This document shows positions 8,114 to 16,570 of a stretch of DNA of 64,000 bases, in pieces. Within the stretch, counting starts at the first letter, position 1, and the number at the start of each line of letters is the position of its first letter. Location of the stretch: positions 2,666,001-2,730,000 of the forward strand of contig NZ_CP160205.1 of NCBI RefSeq assembly GCF_041080815.1. The letters are read 5' to 3'. A program made the translations under genes and the position numbers. The DNA comes from Mucilaginibacter yixingensis. Lineage in GTDB: Bacteria > Bacteroidota > Bacteroidia > Sphingobacteriales > Sphingobacteriaceae. The notes under the pieces are model-generated. The model made no database searches. It saw only the letters and a program-made list of their open reading frames with translations, and was not told the DNA's origin.

Positions 8114-8917
8114 TTAGGCCACTTTCAGCGGCGTGGTTTTAAACTTTTTGATATCGAGGAACACGCCCCGGTTTTCGATCATGCCGTCGGTCAGCAACTG
8201 CCATAATAACTCCGCACCATACAGGGCGATTGCAGAGTTGATATATAAATCCTGTTTGCGCAGGGCTTCGGACTGTGAGCAGCTTGGTTCGTCATGGTCA
8301 TCGGTCTTTTCCAGTAAATCCCTGAACTCGTCAATAATTGGGGGTAATACCGCTACCGGCCGGAAACGCTCGGATTGCGGTTGCCTGATCTCGGCTAATG
8401 TAGACAGCACCAACTGGCCTGTATAACGGCTGTTGCCCAAATCCATCCAGTAATAAGGTTTGGCGCGGTCATTCCTCGCATTGAGCGAAATCCAGCGCAG
8501 CACATGATCGATGTCCAGCCTTGCCGCTGCGGTATCTACGCAGGTGATATAAATATTGGCTTTGCACGATGCGGGCAACAGGTGCAGTGTTTTGCTGCTG
8601 AACCGTTCCGGCACAGCTTTCCAGTTCGTGCCCTGACTACGGTTGACACGGTTAATCAGTACGACCGATTTATACTGTCCTACCTCTGACGGGGCAAATA
8701 ACTGTCGCCCCAAATTCGCCTGGTTAACCAGGTCATCATCAAAAAGCGTCACCTGCAGCCCCGGCCTCCCGAGAGCAATGAGCGAAGTATGCATCCGCAC
8801 CAGTTCGGTGAGCATCCGGTGTCCTGTTCCTCCGGCTCCAATGAGATTGATGGTAATCGGATTGGTCGGGTTCAGCAGGTTGCTATCGGTAAAATGTATA
8901 GGTGTCAGCGTTTTCAT
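8114..8917 (-). CDS. PRTRC system ThiF/E1-like protein
   Basis: The 267-residue protein has a Rossmann-type nucleotide loop, INLIGAGGTGHRML (about residues 24-37), an acidic FDDDLVNQANLGRQLF segment and TCVDTAAARLD. These are the hallmarks of ThiF/E1-like adenylating enzymes, and specifically of the PRTRC ThiF family. ThiF/E1 enzymes adenylate the C-terminus of a ubiquitin-like partner. PRTRC clusters occur on plasmids and integrative elements and their biochemical role is unknown. The gene overlaps PRTRC B by 4 bp (8914-8917). No clear catalytic cysteine of the classical E1 type is visible. Confidence 0.85.
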   Translation of the reverse strand: MKTLTPIHFTDSNLLNPTNPITINLIGAGGTGHRMLTELVRMHTSLIALGRPGLQVTLFDDDLVNQANLGRQLFAPSEVGQYKSVVLINRVNRSQGTNWKAVPERFSSKTLHLLPASCKANIYITCVDTAAARLDIDHVLRWISLNARNDRAKPYYWMDLGNSRYTGQLVLSTLAEIRQPQSERFRPVAVLPPIIDEFRDLLEKTDDHDEPSCSQSEALRKQDLYINSAIALYGAELLWQLLTDGMIENRGVFLDIKKFKTTPLKVA

Positions 8918-9627
8918 CTGTTCAGGTCTTTAATGGTTTTGTTGAGCGGAATGAGTTTTTCCAAAGGGAATGGGGCATCAGTACCGATCAGCTTTTGCCA
9001 AAGCTGGACAATGTTGCCTTTAATGGCGGTATTGGTTAACGTGTGGCTGAAAAAGCTGTTAAAAAAGTACACCTGCCATTGCTTCATAAATTCCTCTAAA
9101 CTGCAATGTTGAGGCAACCGGATGCTGACATTTCCGAGGCAAACCTTACCATCGTTATAAACATTGAAGTAAGGCGCAGCGCAAAGTGGCGTATTTTCAG
9201 TTAGGTTACTTTCGGTATTAAGGGCAAAAACAGAAAGGCTGTTGCGATTCGCTTTCCAGATCATGGGCGGCACCCATGCTTCCCCGTTAGGGATGCTCAA
9301 TCCTTCTTTAAACAGCAGCCGCACTTTTTGCGCCGGGGTTTTCCATACCGCGTATGCGTTCCGGCTACGATTGATGTACAAAACACTATGGGGCATTAAG
9401 CCCTCCGGCTCCAAAAAGGTGGATCGCATTTCTTCAGAGGTATCGAGGGCTTTCGCTAAGGATATGCTTTCCTGAATGCTCAACGGGTGGGCGTTGATAG
9501 GCTTACCGTTTTTGTCCATATCAAATGCCTCGACGTATATGTTTTTACTTTCAGCCTCACGGTAAATCGCCAAGGCTTTAAGCGGCTCGTATAGTTTCCC
9601 GAAATTGTGGGTGATGTTCTCTCTCAT
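8914..9627 (-). CDS. PRTRC system protein B
   Basis: The 237-residue protein has the PRTRC-B pattern: an N-terminal beta-rich half and the conserved region FALNTES..., PYFNVYNDGKVCLGNVSI and LEEFMKQWQVYFFNSFFSH (about residues 150-215). It overlaps the upstream gene and the downstream ThiF gene by 4 bp each, so the three are one transcription unit. Function is unknown; the family is known only from its association with the PRTRC cluster. A broken second copy of the conserved region lies at 16301-16570. Confidence 0.85.
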   Translation of the reverse strand: MRENITHNFGKLYEPLKALAIYREAESKNIYVEAFDMDKNGKPINAHPLSIQESISLAKALDTSEEMRSTFLEPEGLMPHSVLYINRSRNAYAVWKTPAQKVRLLFKEGLSIPNGEAWVPPMIWKANRNSLSVFALNTESNLTENTPLCAAPYFNVYNDGKVCLGNVSIRLPQHCSLEEFMKQWQVYFFNSFFSHTLTNTAIKGNIVQLWQKLIGTDAPFPLEKLIPLNKTIKDLNR

Positions 9628-10582
9628 GGCAAATCAAATAAGATGGTGCAAAGACTGAGTACTAAATCATAAACACGGTATTCATATTCAAGCGTACGGG
9701 GTTGGGTTGCTTTCCCATCGTAATCACAGATGACGGTCGGCTGATGCACCCCGGAGAAATTACCGAGATACTCGTTTACATTCTGTTCTATCCTTTCATA
9801 CTGCCAGCCTTTGCCATCGGCAATAAAAGAGATATAAGCATCGCAGGCGGCGGTGTCGTCCCATTCCTCCAAATCCGTCAAGTTCTGCCAAATGTGATTC
9901 CCGGGAAATTCCCGGTAGAGCGCCAAAGCCTCACGGGCAAGCATCAAACAGTTTTCATCATGCTCGTTTTGCGCTTTAAAAAGCTTGATGGTCTGCTCCA
10001 AATTTTCGAGGTGGTAGGGACTGGCCATTTTACGCAGCATAATGTCGCTGCAAATGTCTGTTCGGTTAATGTCGGCCATATCTTCCTCGTAATCGTCAGG
10101 ATGTTCCGCCATTGCCTCCAAACAGCACTCTTTAATCATTTCATATTCACCTGCCATAAAACTGTCCTGCCCACGGTGGTAAGGTACTCCGGCTTCCCGG
10201 TACAGGTAGGACATAACAGCCAGTAATAAATTGCCGGACGGCCTGTTTTGTCGATGCCGCAGGAAAAGGTAAAGCGGGATAACCGGGATATAATACAGCG
10301 TATGCCCAAATTCAAACTGCTGTTTAGTGGACAGGCCAACGGTGTCGTTATCTTCTTTTGTGATGACTAAAGCCGTTTCATAAGGCGACCTGTTCAGCTT
10401 GGTGGTCAGGTCTCGGTGGCTCAGTAAAATATTATAAGGATATGGCAGGTGGCCGACCTCTAGGGGTTGTAAGCCGTTTACGCTGCACAATTCTTTTACC
10501 GATTGGAAATAGCCGGATTCGGTTATTTCGCGGGGCGGTAAAACCCGCTCCGGCACACAAAGCGGTAAAAAGCTATGGTTTA
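9624..10582 (-). CDS. PRTRC-cluster protein (position of protein F), main body, probably read by frameshift from an upstream ATG
   Basis: This frame supplies about 318 credible residues from FLNHSFLPLCVPERV to the stop, and contains a hydrophobic segment (HTLYYIPVIPLYLFL) and an acidic helical C-terminal half. The same open frame extends up to an ATG at 10703, but those extra 40 residues are Arg/Ser-rich and read like out-of-frame sequence. The better N-terminus is in another frame, from an ATG at 10756, two bases after the PRTRC C stop. The two frames join by a -1 shift on a T6 run (minus strand) at about 10581-10588. The gene occupies the slot between PRTRC C and B. The family assignment to PRTRC F is by position only. 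Confidence 0.6.
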
Positions 10583-10756
10583 AAAAACCATTGGCACATG
10601 AGGCAAGGGGGCCGATTTGGTCTTGTCCCTGAGCACGGCTGCGGCGTCCGGCAGTTGGTCGAGATTTTCTGCGAATGTTCCTAACTGTTGATAGAGTTTG
10701 CATTGTCTTTTAGATTTAGGGAGGCAGATCAAGCCTCCCTGCGTTTTCTGTTTCAT
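10580..10756 (-). CDS. N-terminal frame of the PRTRC-cluster gene (58 codons before a -1 frameshift)
   Basis: The ATG lies two bases after the stop of PRTRC C (TAA-CC-ATG), a typical operon junction in this cluster. It opens a 58-codon frame (MKQKTQGGLICLPKSKRQCK...) that ends ATG-GTT-TTT-TAA. Slipping back one base on the six T residues gives GGT-TTT-TTA-AAC and continues in the long 9624 frame. This is either programmed or polymerase-slippage frameshifting, a recent frameshift mutation, or two coupled genes. The sequence alone cannot decide. Confidence 0.5.
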   Translation of the reverse strand: MKQKTQGGLICLPKSKRQCKLYQQLGTFAENLDQLPDAAAVLRDKTKSAPLPHVPMVF

Positions 10757-10758
10757 GG

Positions 10759-10974
10759 TTATCCTTTGGTGCCTAACGTGGTGACAAACTGGTATTCGGC
10801 ATGGTCATTCTTATATTCCGGGCCGACTATTTTGGCAGTGGTCAGTATGGCATATAATGCACTGTACTGGTCGCAAACCTCCTCGGGGCTGAGGTTCCGG
10901 TCAGGATCGTCCAAACGTATCTCCTGCCCGTTCTCTTTATAAATGAATATCCGTGGTAACTGATCGAAAAACAT
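10759..10974 (-). CDS. PRTRC system protein C
   Basis: The 71-residue protein matches the PRTRC C pattern and usual length. It has an initial strand RIFIYKENGQEIRLDDPD, then LSPEEVCDQYSALYAILTTA, then VGPEYKND...YQFVTTLGTKG. The family's GPE and closing (V/T)GTKG are both present. It is a small protein of unknown biochemistry, found in every PRTRC cluster and usually next to protein E, which is upstream here (18 bp gap). Confidence 0.85.
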   Translation of the reverse strand: MFFDQLPRIFIYKENGQEIRLDDPDRNLSPEEVCDQYSALYAILTTAKIVGPEYKNDHAEYQFVTTLGTKG

Positions 10975-10992
10975 GATAATAACTTTTTGGGA

Positions 10993-11544
10993 TTAGAGTA
11001 ATGAGTATTGTTTTAACTGCTCGTTCATGCGGTGGAGGTCGGCTTTCAGCGATTTGAGTTCCTTTTCCTTATCGGGATAATCATCAACGACCGGCAGTAC
11101 CTCCAAGGCCTCCTGATATTTGCAGGAAGCCGACAGTTCGTTTATGGTTTTGATGGCTTGCTCGTATGCTTTTTTCTTTTCGGCTTTGAGGTCGGCAAAA
11201 TCCTGATCGGGCTGTTCATCCCCTGCGGATATGGTTTTCGCAGGTACTGGTTTGGTCTGTGTCTTGGCTTTGTCTAACGCCTTTTGATATTGTTTCAAGT
11301 TATCCTGAAAACTGGCGGTTTCTTTGACCGGCTCCGTTATCTTGTCAAAAAACAGCTTGTCCATTTCCACTGCCGTAGCTTTAAGCGTAAAGGGTGGAAT
11401 ATTCTTCCCGGCCTGCTGCGTGGCGTTTAGCGAATTGAACGAGCCGATAAAATGGATTTCCCCGTTCTCACTTACACGGATGCCGATCTTCCAGTTGCCG
11501 GGAGTGTTCAGGGAGGCGATATTTTGAAAGAAGTTCGTTGTCAT
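10993..11544 (-). CDS. PRTRC system protein E
   Basis: The 183-residue protein has an N-terminal beta-rich domain (FFQNIASLNTPGNWKIGIRV... through LKATAVEMDKLFFDKI, residues 5-70) matching the PRTRC E pattern. A charged Lys/Gln/Glu coiled-coil-like C-terminal half follows (residues 75-183). It lies directly upstream of PRTRC C, the standard order. Function unknown. Confidence 0.75.
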   Translation of the reverse strand: MTTNFFQNIASLNTPGNWKIGIRVSENGEIHFIGSFNSLNATQQAGKNIPPFTLKATAVEMDKLFFDKITEPVKETASFQDNLKQYQKALDKAKTQTKPVPAKTISAGDEQPDQDFADLKAEKKKAYEQAIKTINELSASCKYQEALEVLPVVDDYPDKEKELKSLKADLHRMNEQLKQYSLL

Positions 11545-11569
11545 AGTCGGTATTTTTGAGGTCTGTTAT

Positions 11570-11824
11570 TTAGATGGACTGAATTTGGTATTCAGGAATA
11601 AAGGCCAGGATTTTACCCATGATGTTATCATGGTGCGCAATGGTGGTATAGCCACGCCTTTCAATATCCTCTTTGTGGCTTTGCATGACGGTATCTACAT
11701 ACTCCGCTCCCCTGCCTGTAAATCTTTGGGGTTTACGGTACTTGTGCGCAAAGTCATGCACGTTGTGGCAATCGGTCACCGCTTCGCGCAGCACCCATTT
11801 AGGTATGTTATTTTTAATACTCAT
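11570..11824 (-). CDS. Hypothetical protein of the mobile-element backbone
   Basis: The 84-residue protein, starting MSIKNNIPKWVLREAVTDCH, is rich in His, Tyr and charged residues. It lies 25 bp upstream of PRTRC E and 48 bp downstream of the DUF932 gene, all in one direction. Family not recognised. Composition and spacing support a real gene. Confidence 0.65.
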   Translation of the reverse strand: MSIKNNIPKWVLREAVTDCHNVHDFAHKYRKPQRFTGRGAEYVDTVMQSHKEDIERRGYTTIAHHDNIMGKILAFIPEYQIQSI

Positions 11825-11872
11825 GGCCGTAATGTTTTAATAAAGGGGGGGGTATCGCCCCCCCTCCTGTCA

Positions 11873-12469
11873 TTAATTGATGAGATAAGCGCCTTTTTGT
11901 AAGCCTGCTGCGAACTCTGCGCACAGGTTAAATGCGGCCTGCGCCCTTAGCCTGCCGGTGCCTTCCATAATGGATTGCAGTTTGGCTTCGCCATTTTTGA
12001 ACTTGCGTACATTTTGGAAATAGCCAGTTACTGCATTATAGGCGCCGAACACCGTCCCGGCTGTAGTGTCCTGTAGCTGCGAGGGCGCACTTTGGGCATA
12101 CTCGTACACCCTGTCCACCATATTGGTGTACACGCTTGATAATTCCTCGTGCTTACCGCTGAACAGCTTTTCCGCAGTTTCTTTGTTGGGCACCATCGCC
12201 ACCTGTATCAGCTTCTTAAGTTCCGTATCTGTGATACGTACCTTTGCCCACTGGTTAAATACCCCGCTCAGTTCATCGCTCAGTTTATGAGTGATACCCA
12301 TCAGTTTGTGCGCAACCTCTAACCGCTCCTTTGCGCCGGAAGTGTGCCGGATTTTGATAGCGTTGGTATGATTCCGCATCGCAGCGTTAAGGGTGTTGTT
12401 ACATACCACACGCACCGGAGTAAATGCGGCGGTGATGCTTCCGTAACCATCGTGCGAAGTGGTCAGGAA
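11873..12469 (-). CDS. DUF932 plasmid/phage-type protein, exon 2 (3' part, after the group II intron)
   Basis: These are the last 198 codons of the DUF932 gene, beginning at TTC-CTG-ACC-ACT-TCG (F-L-T-T-S-H-D-G-Y-G-S) directly after the intron 3' end. The conserved DUF932 features TSHDG, ITAAFTPVRVVCNNTLNAA and a C-terminal LCAEFAAG are present. The open frame continues into the intron up to 12670, but that portion is intron sequence. Joined to exon 1 (14955-15401) it gives an in-frame protein of 347 residues, close to the family norm. The gene is common on plasmids and ICEs next to SSB; its role is unknown. Confidence 0.85.
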   Translation of the reverse strand, partial: FLTTSHDGYGSITAAFTPVRVVCNNTLNAAMRNHTNAIKIRHTSGAKERLEVAHKLMGITHKLSDELSGVFNQWAKVRITDTELKKLIQVAMVPNKETAEKLFSGKHEELSSVYTNMVDRVYEYAQSAPSQLQDTTAGTVFGAYNAVTGYFQNVRKFKNGEAKLQSIMEGTGRLRAQAAFNLCAEFAAGLQKGAYLIN

Positions 12470-12532
12470 GTAGGCTCGAGACCTGGCGCCTTGCACTACA
12501 TTGCTGTAGTAGGTTTCCCTGAATCTGCCCCC

Positions 12533-12566
12533 GAACCGTACGTACCCGTCTCCGAGTATACGGCTC
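12533..12566 (-). ncRNA. Group II intron domain V
   Basis: The 34-nt hairpin on the minus strand begins GAGCCGTATACTCGG and closes with TACGTACGGTTC. It carries the conserved catalytic AGC near its 5' side and a GNRA-like loop region. It sits between the maturase stop and the 3' splice site, where domain V belongs. Confidence 0.9.
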
Positions 12567-12579
12567 TCCATCAATTCAT

Positions 12580-14403
12580 TCAGTCTAACTTTCCTGCGTG
12601 TAATTTGTCGTGACATGTTGAACATACTGCTAAGGTTTTTCTTCTTCTTGCAATCATTTTCTTTTCCCATTCCGTTTTACCCTTAAGGTCTTTCAGTTTC
12701 CTTACATGGTGCATTTCTATATCATCCGTGGCTTCGCAATACTCACAAATGCGTGCTTTTAGCCTGTCCGATAAGCTGTTTCTGCCCCCTGTGTAGGTTA
12801 CTGTTTTGGCAATGGTGTCTACTTCGCTGTCGTACGTAGGTGTCTTTCGTTTGAAACCCCCATTGTAGAGAGGACGATACTTTGTCTGGCCCTTTTTATT
12901 AGTGTAGGGTATAGAGAAAGTTTTATTTACTCTGTATTTGTACATCAACTTCGATATCGTGGAGCGGTATTTACTTGCATAAGTACTATACATACTGTAT
13001 CGCATGATGTAATAAAAAGAGTTGATAATGTGGCTGTTATTGGCAATTGAATAGTAATTATAGAAGCCTAATATCTCGGCATTGTATTGGGTGATTATTT
13101 CCAGTGCATCAAACCCTATCATATTTCCACGGGACTTGCCTCTCCAAACTTCTTTCTTATTGGGCGTTGTTATTTTCAAAGCCTTATATTCCAGTAGTTT
13201 ATTTCTCATTACCTCTGTGGTGACGTAAAGTACCACCTTACTATTGAAGCATCTGATAGGATTACCAGTTTTATCCGTTAACGTATTATTTGATTTACGT
13301 ACGAATACATCGTAGCCCAAGAACGTTGCATGACAATTCGCATTGGTTATCAGGGTCTTTTCATCTGAAAGTTCCAATTTAAGTGTGTCATTAAGGAAAG
13401 CCTTAATGTCTTCTTTTACTTTTCTGCAATCATCTTTGCTACCTATGATACCTATGAGAAAATCGTCTGCATACCTGACATATTTTAGTTTCCTGAAACC
13501 TTTATCCATATCATCCATAGGAGGATATTTCTGTCGTTCCTTAACTATTCCCTTAATTTGTTCAATTAACTGCTTTCTAACATTCTCGTCCTTTTCAATT
13601 TTGAGTTTCTTAACTAAGCGGTGTTTCTTTAGTACCAGTTGGCGGAGTACGGGGTTAAGCTTTCTTGATGTTCCAATATCAAACTGGCTAATGTAATTTT
13701 TAATATACTTGTCCAGTTTGTCAAGGTATATGTTAGCCAGTATTGGGCTAATGATACCACCTTGAGGTGTACCACTATATGATCTGTGATATACCCAATC
13801 TTCAACGTAACCTGCATTGAGGAACTTTCTTACTAATCGAATGAACCTTTCATCTGCGATACGTTCACCTAAAACATGGATGAGAACGTCATGGTTAATA
13901 TTATCGAAGAAACCTTTTATATCTCCCTCGATAAACCATTTTGCTCCTGTAAATGTCTTTTGAACTTTGGTCAGCGCTGTGTGACAACTTCTTTCAGGTC
14001 TGAAACCATGAGAAGTATTTTCAAAACTACCGTCATATATTGCATTGAGTATCATCCGGATGACTTCCTGTAGCAGTTTGTCGATGAATGTTGGAATACC
14101 TAAAGGACGTTTCTTGCCATTTTTCTTGGCAATGTATATCCTTTTGGATGGTGCTGGTTGATAAGTTTCGTTTTGCAACGTAGCTATCAACCGTTTAACT
14201 CGGGATATACTCATGCCATCGATGGTTGTGCCATCGGTGCCTGCCGTCATATTACCTACTTTGCTGTAGATATTCTGATAAGCAGTGTAATACATCTCTT
14301 CGTTAAACAGTAGCCTGTACAGCCGTTCAAACTTGTAGTTTAAGTCACTGCTGTGTTCGGTTAGACTGTTTAATACTTTTTCGGGACTTCTCATGTCTCT
14401 CAC
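12580..14403 (-). CDS. ltrA: Group II intron reverse transcriptase/maturase with HNH endonuclease
   Basis: The 607-residue protein holds a reverse transcriptase domain (residues 40-330) with the YADD catalytic motif near 311-314 and the SGTPQGGIISPILANIYLD motif near 208-226. A maturase/X region follows (about 400-500). The C-terminal HNH domain (about 545-605) has the zinc pairs CEYC and CSTC and the motif EMHHVRKLKDLKGK. It would promote splicing of its own intron and mobility by target-primed reverse transcription. It lies wholly within the intron, stopping just before domain V. Confidence 0.95.
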   Translation of the reverse strand: MRDMRSPEKVLNSLTEHSSDLNYKFERLYRLLFNEEMYYTAYQNIYSKVGNMTAGTDGTTIDGMSISRVKRLIATLQNETYQPAPSKRIYIAKKNGKKRPLGIPTFIDKLLQEVIRMILNAIYDGSFENTSHGFRPERSCHTALTKVQKTFTGAKWFIEGDIKGFFDNINHDVLIHVLGERIADERFIRLVRKFLNAGYVEDWVYHRSYSGTPQGGIISPILANIYLDKLDKYIKNYISQFDIGTSRKLNPVLRQLVLKKHRLVKKLKIEKDENVRKQLIEQIKGIVKERQKYPPMDDMDKGFRKLKYVRYADDFLIGIIGSKDDCRKVKEDIKAFLNDTLKLELSDEKTLITNANCHATFLGYDVFVRKSNNTLTDKTGNPIRCFNSKVVLYVTTEVMRNKLLEYKALKITTPNKKEVWRGKSRGNMIGFDALEIITQYNAEILGFYNYYSIANNSHIINSFYYIMRYSMYSTYASKYRSTISKLMYKYRVNKTFSIPYTNKKGQTKYRPLYNGGFKRKTPTYDSEVDTIAKTVTYTGGRNSLSDRLKARICEYCEATDDIEMHHVRKLKDLKGKTEWEKKMIARRRKTLAVCSTCHDKLHAGKLD

Positions 14404-14954
14404 AATTTCCTTTAATCATATTAAACTGAATCAACTGCATCCCCTTCGCCATGTACAAGGCTTTCCCTTGCTCGGACTACTACGGGAGCTCCGTTACCAT
14501 GTCGAATATTCAGGGGCTATCCCCATAGCCACGCCAGTGGCATTCCGATTTAGGTAATCCCCATTTAGATATATAGTGACCTGGCTTTGTAGATTGTCGG
14601 ATGCGATTTAACCTGTTTCTACTTATTGTAGCTGCGATTGTGATACGTTATGCTACATCCGCTATCTGTTTACGTTGTAGTATCACAATACCGACGTTTA
14701 TAACTGTCTTCCGTCCGTGCTTAGACAACTAACCGCTAAGGCTCTCGTTCAATCAGAATAGATTTCATCCTCATATCTACTTTTCAACTTGCCATTCAGT
14801 CGCAACACGACAATTAGTTGACTTATGGCTTTTCCGACATGCTACACTCCCTGTCCAGTTTCCCTTTCAGATAAGTCGGCTGTTGATAGGCGATATAAAC
14901 ACTTGCCTAATAGCTTGCCAAAGCTACATTCACTATATACCCTTATGGGCGCAC

Positions 14955-15401
14955 CAAGTATTTCTCCAAACAATCGCCTTTACCTACGCGGATGTAGTCA
15001 GGGAGTTTGGCGGTGATAAAAATCCGCTCCCCTTTACCGAGCGCCCCGGCTGTTTCGTATAGAATACCCTCACCGCCAACGACGCTATCAAAAAAAGTAA
15101 AAGCATCAACGTTCTGAATGATCTCGTACTCCTTACCTACCGTACCCAGTACAGCATTATTATCCGTACGGACGGTTGCAAACCGATCGGGAACATCCTG
15201 TTCGTCTGCAATATGCCCTTGCGGGTCGCGGGCGAAAAGCGGCCATTTTTCAACGGTATAGTCCAGTCCTGCGAACTTTAACGCTTCCGCGCTGCTGGGA
15301 TAATCCTCTACGATGGTGCCCAGACCGTGCCATGCTTTCTCTTTGCGGCTGAAAAAACTGTATTCGTTATTTTGCGGGTTGATTGCCAGATTGTGTGCCA
15401 T
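14955..15401 (-). CDS. DUF932 plasmid/phage-type protein, exon 1 (5' part)
   Basis: The first 149 codons begin MAHNLAINPQNNEYSFFSRK and contain the DUF932 signatures KAWHGLGTIVEDYPSS and GERIFITAKLPDYIRVG. The exon ends at TTG (14955) and the group II intron follows. Without splicing, translation would stop three codons into the intron (V-R-P-stop), so the full protein requires intron removal. Upstream lies an SSB gene in the same direction, 35 bp away. Confidence 0.88.
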
Positions 15402-15436
15402 GATTCAAAAATTAATGGTTGGATGAATAGGGGGAA

Positions 15437-15865
15437 TTAAAATGGCAGGTCATCGTCTGCGGGTTCAGCTACCATTACGCCTACATCCGCAATGGCTTTA
15501 TCTTTGCGTTTACCGCGTCCTTTCGCCCCTGTGCCGTTTACAGCACCTGATATGTCATGACGCTTACCCTCGTACAGTTCGATATTATCGACAGAGAGTG
15601 TAATAGCCGCCTGCGGCTTGCCCTCGTTGTCGATCCACGCATCAGCGCCAAGCCAACCGGAAACGGTGATAATAGCGCCTTTGGTCAGGTATTCGGCAAT
15701 ACCTGCGTTGCGCCAGTAAGAGCAATTGATGAAAAGCGATTTCTGCTGCTTTTCGCCTGCGGCGTTTTTGTAGCGTCTGTTAATAACCAAGGTAAATTCA
15801 GTTACCTGTTTGTCGCCTTTTACGTTTTTAACCTTTGCATTGTCGGTTAATCTTCCTGTGTACAT
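15437..15865 (-). CDS. ssb: Single-stranded DNA-binding protein
   Basis: The 142-residue protein has an OB-fold domain (residues 1-105: GRLTDNAKVKN, FTLVINRRYKN, FINCSYWRNAGIAEYLTKGA, VSGWLGADAWID, LSVDNIELYE). A low-complexity linker follows, then an acidic tip ending DDDLPF, the classic interaction tail. It is shorter in its N-terminal strand than the housekeeping E. coli protein and of the plasmid/ICE type. As first gene of the DUF932-PRTRC run it suggests replication or transfer of a mobile element. Confidence 0.93.
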   Translation of the reverse strand: MYTGRLTDNAKVKNVKGDKQVTEFTLVINRRYKNAAGEKQQKSLFINCSYWRNAGIAEYLTKGAIITVSGWLGADAWIDNEGKPQAAITLSVDNIELYEGKRHDISGAVNGTGAKGRGKRKDKAIADVGVMVAEPADDDLPF

Positions 15866-16300
15866 AATTTTAATTTTTAAGTGTAAATACTTCGTTTCTC
15901 GGGTCCATTCGGCTTAAAATCTCTTTTGGCCTTTGATAGAGGCAAAACACTTGCGGGTGGGGCTGGCGGAACAAGGCTGACGCAAAAAATACAACCTGGA
16001 GAGAAACGGAAGTGTGGAGATTTTTTAAGCGGCACAAAGCCTGGCCTTGGCCGCCGAAGAGGGGTAAATTTGCCTCAGCAAAGGTCAAATGAGAACAAAA
16101 TCAAACACAAGAAGGCCACTAAAGAAAAAAGAAAGGGAAGAATAATGCAGCTAAAAGGTGGGGACAGCAAAAAGCCAACTGCGAACCCGGCTACCGTTGC
16201 CGGGCGCCGCACCCGAAGGGCTTGGTTGATTCTTGGCTGTCAGATGGGTAGGTCTAAAGAGGTAGGCTTTGGTTAAAGGCATAGAGATATTTCATCGGCA
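15866..16300. other. Intergenic region upstream of ssb
   Basis: This is a 435-bp stretch with no convincing gene. Open frames here on both strands are Arg/Gly/Lys-rich or low quality and lack family features. It probably holds the promoter of the ssb-DUF932-PRTRC operon near 15.9 kb, but I cannot identify it with confidence. Confidence 0.4.
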
Positions 16301-16570
16301 TTAGCTTTCCCATTGTGCCATGAACTGCTCTAAATGGGTTTGCCTGTCAATATTGATGTTGACCGTTCCCATGCACACGCTACCATCCACATACAGGTTA
16401 AAAAATGGCGCATTATACAACATCGTATTGCCGTTGGCTTTGGTCTTACCTTTAAGCGCAAAGACTTTCAGGTGGTCTTTACGACCCGCATGGGTGGAGA
16501 TTTTTTTGACCAGCGTTCGGCAAGTCAATAACTTCGATGGCATCAAAGGCCAAATAGAGAAGGTGAACAC
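16301..16570 (-). pseudogene. Remnant of a second PRTRC protein B gene
   Basis: The last 60 or so residues (HLKVFALKGKTKANG..., YNAPFFNLYVDGSVCMGTVN, HLEQFMAQWES) line up with the conserved region of the intact PRTRC B (SLSVFALNTESN..., AAPYFNVYNDGKVCLGNVSI, LEEFMKQWQ). The frame ends where the intact protein has about 40 further residues, and no N-terminal half is present. The first 27 codons of the frame read like unrelated sequence. It is therefore a truncated paralogue, evidence of an older or second PRTRC-bearing element. Confidence 0.75.

Larger units (their letters stand above)
12470..14954 (-). mobile_element. Group II intron (2,485 bp) inserted in the DUF932 gene
   Basis: On the minus strand the element starts GTGCGCC at 14954, matching the group II 5' consensus GUGYG, and ends in AC at 12470. 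Removing it joins exon codons ...GAG-AAA-TAC-TTG and TTC-CTG-ACC-ACT in frame, restoring the continuous EKYL-FLTTSHDG motif of DUF932. It encodes a reverse transcriptase/maturase with an HNH endonuclease, and a canonical domain V lies 97 bp from the 3' end. All parts needed for splicing and retrohoming appear intact. About 550 bp before the maturase start should fold as domains I-IV. Confidence 0.93.

Noticed and set aside
10624..10703. ATG at 10703 as start of the PRTRC-cluster gene
   Set aside because: The first 40 codons read as Arg/Ser-rich out-of-frame sequence, and another ATG at 10756 fits the operon spacing better.
12470..12670. Extension of the DUF932 exon 2 frame to 12670
   Set aside because: This segment is intron sequence: it contains domain V and the 3' splice site, so it is not exon coding sequence.
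15926..16276. 117-codon plus-strand ORF upstream of ssb
   Set aside because: Extremely Lys/Arg/Gly-rich, no recognisable fold, and lies in the expected promoter region of the opposite operon.
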